Below are positions 59,711 through 64,000 of a DNA stretch of 64,000 nt, piece by piece. Below the pieces are notes generated by a model. The model ran no database searches, was not told the origin of the DNA, and was given only the letters and a program-made list of their open reading frames with translations. Source of the stretch: Cannabis sativa (Eukaryota > Streptophyta > Magnoliopsida > Rosales > Cannabaceae); contig NC_083605.1 of assembly GCF_029168945.1 (NCBI RefSeq), positions 24,813,280-24,877,279 of the forward strand. Direction: 5' to 3'. The position numbers and the translations under genes were made by a program. Every line of letters begins with the position of its first letter. The stretch's first letter is position 1.

Positions 59711-62303
59711 ATGATGGCTCGTACGAAGAAAACTACGCGTCTGGCTAACGCTTCTGATCCCCAGGTGGCTCGGCTTGCCACTCTGCCCGACGCCGAACAG
59801 GATTTGGCGGTCCCAATGGAGGAGGACCGTGAGGGGGACGCTGAAGTCCAGGAGATTGAGGAGCTGGACGAGGCGCGTCCGGGCAGCCCTCCCACTGTTG
59901 AGGGAGAGGAAGAGATTGAACCCCCTAACTATGGGAAGTACAATGTGGCTGGGCAACCAGTTGATGCTGACAGGGACGTCCTGGTTGCGGGCGTTGATTA
60001 CGTCACCGAGGAGCTTGCCGAGGCGGTTCCTCACATGAGGCAGGGTGCCTTGGGTGCCAGGTGGGTGAGTCTTCCGTCTAAGATTTCGGAGGCACGCCTC
60101 CGCACTCTCGACCAAGACGGATACCTGGGCGAGCTGGACTGCTACATTCCCGCCCACAACAATCGTGCTACAAACCCTGATAAGGGGATGTGCGCCTGGT
60201 CGGGGGCTCACGGCCAGCAAGGGGCGTTGATGCCCTTGCACAATTACGTCCGGGATGTGGCGGACTTCTTCGACCTCTGCCCGGCTCAGATTACTTCCAA
60301 GGGCATTAAGTATTTGTCCGCTCTCTTCGTCCTCTACGCTTCCCAGGGATGGGGCGCTCCTTCTCCCCACAAAGTCGCTTGGTTCTTCGACCTGAAGTCT
60401 ACCCCCAAGCAAGGCAGGTCGGGGTATTTTTACTTCTCTCAGCCAGGCTTCAAGTGGTTGAGCGAGACGGACCACAAGGCCATCAGCGAAATAGGGCATT
60501 TTGTTGATGAGTACTTCATGGTGAAGGATCCAAACATCACCCGGACTCGGTTTCAGGAGATTTTGACATATCGTCGTCCTCCCCTCACCCTTGCCGTTAG
60601 GGATAGGGCTCAAAAACTTGCCCAATTGCCGGCGAAAGACAGGGATATCATCCAGTTGACCTCTGACGAAAATTTGGTGCAGTACGGGCTTTATCCAGAA
60701 GACTTTTCTTCTAAGTCCGTGACGGGGAAGAAAGGGAAATCTGTTGCTGCTCGTCCTGAACGAGCTCATAAGGAGGATAAGCTCATTCAACTTAAGCGAG
60801 AGGCTAAGTTAAAGGGAGGTGCTTGGACAAAGCAGTATGCTCAGGAGTCCATTAATCCTGAAGATGAAGCTGAGGCTGAGACTGAGGCTGAGCAGGTTGC
60901 TCCTTTGAGGAGGAAGAAGAAACTCCCGGCCACGCCCAGGCCCGTTGAACATGCCATTCGCATAAGGGAGCCCATTTCACCTGTTCGGCCATCCCATCCC
61001 TATGCTGGAAAAGGGAAGGCCGTTATGGCCGAGATAAAGTTGATGTCAGGTGATGCTGGACTTCTGACTTTTTGGGCGGGCAGTCACTCTGCGCTTTACT
61101 TCTCTTTCAGCTTCTTGACTTTCATACTTTGTATTTTTTGCTTGTTTTTGCTAACCACGCTGTTTTTCCTCTGTGCAGACATGTCTGAGCAGATGATGGG
61201 CGCCTTAAGGAAGAGGATGAGCGGAAGCTCTAGCGCCTCCCCTCCGGCCAAGAAGTCTAAGGGCGGAGAGGGGTCTTTAGAGAAGAGGCCTTCTGGAGAG
61301 GTCATTGACCTTTCTGAGGAGCTGACTACTGCAAATCCTTCCACTCCCAAGTCTGCCAAGTCCAAGGAGTCTAGGCCACCAACATCTGGGTCCGAGCTGG
61401 TCAGGAGGATTCCTGAGCGGGTGCTGGCACCAACTCCACCCATGCCCGTGCTGCCTGAGGCCAAGAAGGGCAAGGAGGTGATGGCTCACTACATGAACTG
61501 ACTGGTTCCTGAGGTCGGTAAGCAGCTGGCTGGTGCTGACGACTCATCGCTGGATGTGTTGGTGGGTGGAGTCTTGAAGGAGCTTACTAGGGTTAGTCTT
61601 TTCTTTTCGACATTTCCCTTTGGGCTTTTCTTACTTAGCTCCATATGCTGACCTTTTCCTTTATGCAGGCCAGTTTGAAGTTGGCTTATACCTAATCCCG
61701 GGCTAAATCTGCTACTTCCAAGAGTACGGCTCTGTCCGACACCTTGAGGGCGGAGGCGGACTTGGCCAAGAAAGAAGCTGAGGAGGCCAGGGGCGGAGAC
61801 TGCAGCTGTTCGCCATGAGTTGGGTAAGGCCAACAAGAAGTTGTTTGCCGCTGAGAAGAAGGTCACCGTGCTGACAAAGGACCTCGAGGCTGCTGATCGC
61901 TTTGAGGAAACCATCGAGACCTTATCTGCTGAAGTTGATCGTCTTTAGGATGAGAGGACTTCTCTGCAGCAGGTCCTTCTTCGGCTGAAGGACGATAAGG
62001 ACGCTCAGGCGGGTGAGGCAGACCGCCTGAAGGAGAAAGTCGATGCTTTGGAGACTGCCGGGCTCGAGCTCTTCTTTGATTTTTGGAAGGCTGATCCCCA
62101 AGCCAACCTCGGGCGACGCCAAGGACATGTACCTCGAGTACTGCGCGGCCCAAGTTGCCTATGGTGGGAAAGACGTGGCTGCTTCAACTTCTGGCCAAGC
62201 TTCTGACCAGGTTGCTGATGCTTCTCCTACTCGAACAACAGATCCTCCTGCTCCAGTCGGCTCAGAAGAACCAAATATAGAGCCTGGGACTCCAGCTGTT
62301 TGA
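59711..62303 (+). pseudogene. Antisense gene (aORF) of Tat element 2, gypsy-type transposon domain plus coiled coil
   Basis: ATG at 59711 (a second at 59714) opens an acidic N-terminus, then the gypsy-type transposon domain with LMPLHNYVRDVADFF and LFVLYASQGWGAPSPHKVAW. A GT-AG intron is likely at 61050-61178 (129 bp, open in frame) and another at about 61590-61670. Basic nuclear-type patches (RRKKKLPA, PAKKSKGG) follow. The C-terminal coiled coil is readable to 62060 (KVTVLTKDLEAADRFEETIE). Stop codons at 61499-61501, near 61695 and near 61946, and a frame change near 61790, disable the C-terminus, so this copy is at best truncated. The opposite strand is also open for long stretches; that is a composition shadow. 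Same layout as the antisense gene of element 1. Confidence 0.78.
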
Positions 62304-62559
62304 ACATTGATCTTTTTATCTCTCCTGTTTATATATATATATATTATATATATGGCCTTAAGGCCTTTAAGACATCATGACCGGCCAAGCGGTCTTTAAA
62401 CTTGGAATTAATTTTTATTTTTTGGACAACGGGCTGACCGGACAGCTTTTAATCCCGGTACTTTATGCTCTTGTTATCCTTAATGAATTTCATTCTCTGT
62501 TTATAATTGCAGTGCAATTGTGATTGTTTTATGTTTACCAAATGCTTTCTACAGGTATA

Positions 62560-62572
62560 GGTACCCCCCAAG
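62560..62572 (-). other. Second polypurine tract between pol and antisense gene
   Basis: On the - strand CTTGGGGGGTACC followed by TATACC. It resembles the true PPT (CTTGGGGGGCAAA) and corresponds in position and sequence to CAGGGGGGTACTAGGGTATA in element 1 (4567-4586). Confidence 0.6.
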
Positions 62573-62939
62573 TGACCGAGCAGACGTATGACTCTTGGTC
62601 ACTTGTCTTTTGCAAATATATTGCTTTTTTGTTCGGTGTTTTGGGTTCGACTGAACCTTTTGTACGCACTTTAGGTAAATTATAATCATGCTGATTTTTT
62701 CGACTCAATAGAATTGGAAATACTATCTTTATTCTTTTATTGATCGAAAATGTATTTGATACCATAGTAACTTACATCAGAGCTAGTGATCCAATGGATC
62801 TTTTTAGCTTAACATGACATAAAACAAATAAGAAACTGTTCTTTAAAGTGGTTTACCCGACCTGAGTACTTTTGTTTCTGAAGCCTTTGCGCGTAGTCCG
62901 CCCAAGAGGCCATTCACTTATAAGCGAATATTCAAAAGT

Positions 62940-63023
62940 ACTTTAATGTGGTCTACCCGACCTAAGTACTTTGAAATGGTCTATTTGACCTGAGTACTTT
63001 GAAGTTGTCTACCCGACCTGAGT
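62940..63023. repeat. 28-bp tandem repeat, three copies, abutting the pol stop
   Basis: Units 62940-62967, 62968-62995 and 62996-63023, each with ACTTTRA..TGGTCTA...GACCTGAGT-like sequence. A fourth, detached unit (TTTACCCGACCTGAGT) lies near 62851-62868. Confidence 0.88.
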
Positions 63024-63025
63024 AC

Positions 63026-64000
63026 TCATTGGTAGTATTTCCTTAAATGTTCTCCATTCCAGTATCGTGGTACTAAAATGAGTTGCATTTTTTCGTCATA
63101 CTTACCCAGTTTGTATGCTCCGGAGTCGAGAACTTCGACCACCTGATAGGGTCCTTCCCAGTTGGGTCCTAGTACGCCTAACGTACTGTTTTTGGTGTTT
63201 AGGAATACCCTTCTTAGGACCATATCTCCCACAAAGAATTTTCGAGCTTTCACTTGTTTGTTGAAATACCGAGCTACTTTTTGTTGATGAGCTACCAACT
63301 TTAAGTTTGCAGTTGCTCGTTTTTCTTCGATTTCATCAAGTGATTCTGCAAGGAGTATGTGATTGGTACCTTGATCATACGTCAACCTTCTGTGGGATGG
63401 TGGTTCGAGTTCGACGGGCAGCATAACTTCATAACCGTACGCCATTGAGAATGGTGTCTGACCGGTTGCTATTTTTTCCGTTGTACGGTATGACCATAGA
63501 ACTTCGGGGAGTTCTTCCGGCCAATTTCCTTTGGCGTCTTCAAGCTTCTTCTTTAGTGTGTCCTTCAGGGTCTTGTTGACTGCTTCAACTTGACCATTTG
63601 CTTGTGGATGTGCCACTGCGGAGAAGCTTTTGATGATGCCATGGTTCGCGCAGAAATCAGTGAAAGATTGACTGTCGAACTGCTTGCCGTTGTCCGAAAC
63701 TATTTTGTACGGTAGTCCGAACCGGCATATGATGTTCTTCACTATAAATTCTTGAACCTTCTTTGATGTGATAGTTGTGAGTGGTTCGGCTTCAGTCCAC
63801 TTTGTAAAGTAGTCGACTGCTACCACTGCGTACTGCACTCCGCCTTTACCTTTAGGTAATTGTCCGATTAGGTCAATTCCCCAGATGACAAAGGGCCACG
63901 GACTTTGCATTTGTGTCAGCTCGTTGGGTGGAGCTCTTGGTATCTTTGAAAATCTCTGGCATTTGTCACACTTCTTGACGTAAGCTTTCGAATCTTCGAT
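63026..64000 (-). CDS. Integrase end of pol, Tat element 2 (partial)
   Basis: Open from the right edge to a stop at 63026-63028 without interruption. It includes the last zinc-binding pair KKCDKCQRF (about 63965-63940), then the catalytic D-D-35-E: GIDLIGQLP, VSDNGKQFD and NGQVEAVNK. The C-terminal part has FVGDMVLRRVF and LGPNWEGPYQVVE, ending GEHLRKYYQ, like element 1. The integrase inserts the cDNA into host DNA. Element 1 matches it through most of its length but is broken near 3705. Start is outside the window. Confidence 0.95.
   Translation of the reverse strand: MEDSKAYVKKCDKCQRFSKIPRAPPNELTQMQSPWPFVIWGIDLIGQLPKGKGGVQYAVVAVDYFTKWTEAEPLTTITSKKVQEFIVKNIICRFGLPYKIVSDNGKQFDSQSFTDFCANHGIIKSFSAVAHPQANGQVEAVNKTLKDTLKKKLEDAKGNWPEELPEVLWSYRTTEKIATGQTPFSMAYGYEVMLPVELEPPSHRRLTYDQGTNHILLAESLDEIEEKRATANLKLVAHQQKVARYFNKQVKARKFFVGDMVLRRVFLNTKNSTLGVLGPNWEGPYQVVEVLDSGAYKLGKYDEKMQLILVPRYWNGEHLRKYYQ

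Larger units (their letters stand above)
62304..63025. other. Pol/antisense-gene convergent spacer of Tat element 2
   Basis: Contains a TA microsatellite near 62332-62353, a purine tract on the - strand (CTTGGGGGGTACC, 62560-62572) and a 28-bp tandem repeat abutting the pol stop. Confidence 0.6.
58062..64000 (-). mobile_element. Ty3/gypsy Tat-lineage LTR retrotransposon 2 (5' part outside window)
   Basis: On the - strand: integrase (open to the right edge), spacer with repeats and purine tract, convergent antisense gene on the + strand, PPT and 3' LTR. Its integrase frame has no break in the window, so it may be younger than element 1. The LTR begins directly inside the integrase gene of the Sirevirus-like element. 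Confidence 0.9.

Noticed and set aside
59468..60790. A 440-codon open frame on the - strand over the element-2 antisense gene
   Set aside because: It overlaps a recognisable domain on the + strand, has no family motif and is explained by GC-rich codon composition.
62330..62355. TA-rich tract as a regulatory element
   Set aside because: Simple TA microsatellite; nothing supports a function.
1..64000. CRISPR arrays, bacterial operons, tRNA or rRNA genes
   Set aside because: None seen; tRNA-like matches are only the short PBS sequences of retroelements.

Overview
This window is nuclear DNA of a flowering plant, most likely a eudicot. The evidence is spliced genes, AT-rich spacers, two chloroplast/membrane-type plant genes, and many plant LTR-retrotransposon lineages (Tat-type Ty3, Sirevirus-like Ty1, MITEs, a LINE). 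I cannot name the species from sequence alone. Only two ordinary host genes look intact: a ZIP-family metal transporter (26020-29288, + strand, five coding exons) and a RETICULATA-RELATED/DUF3411 chloroplast protein (45990-47060, - strand, one exon). From memory, their Arabidopsis counterparts (At3g08650 and At3g08640) are direct neighbours, so this looks like a conserved gene pair pushed about 17 kb apart by transposons.

Layout. 1-9946: 3' part of a Tat-lineage Ty3 element, + strand. It has a broken gag-pol, then a convergent antisense gene with its own promoter, a 99-bp tandem repeat, the PPT and the 3' LTR. This element sits inside a gene-poor copia-type element (9947-14837, - strand). 14838-24600: remains of a probable gene-carrying DNA transposon (GRF zinc-finger pseudogene, Ulp1-like protease pseudogene), with a solo LTR at 21000-22893 (TSD GTTTG). 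26020-29288: ZIP gene. 30173-30552: Tourist-like MITE. 31569-43140: a nest in which a complete 9.8-kb element (31949-41757, TSD GGAAC) interrupts an older LTR of the same superfamily. 43306-45060: LINE fragment. 45095-45476: second MITE. 45990-47060: RETICULATA-RELATED gene. 47495-48075: another solo LTR (TSD TTAAC). 48553-51400: decayed copia. 51440-58061: Sirevirus-like copia on the - strand, with hairpin-rich LTR, multiple PPTs, an extra ORF and a broken pol. A second Tat element (58062-64000, - strand, running off the right edge) was inserted into its integrase.

The most interesting non-routine signals are these. (1) The two Tat elements differ in sequence but share a layout: an antisense spliced gene driven by a near-identical TATA promoter (TTTTGCCTATAAA), a leader intron, and a second purine tract between pol and the antisense gene. 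(2) A 94-nt block keeps its exact length and nested inverted repeats in two copies of the gene-poor element. (3) A family of CTCCC-loop hairpins with co-varying stems lies in the Sirevirus-like LTR. (4) The ZIP protein shows an apparent internal duplication of the metal-site module, the second copy having lost its glutamate.

Inferred order of events at the left side: the gene-poor copia element inserted first, then the Tat element inserted into its interior; the uninterrupted target is visible in the paralogue at 37129. On the right: Sirevirus-like element first, Tat element second.
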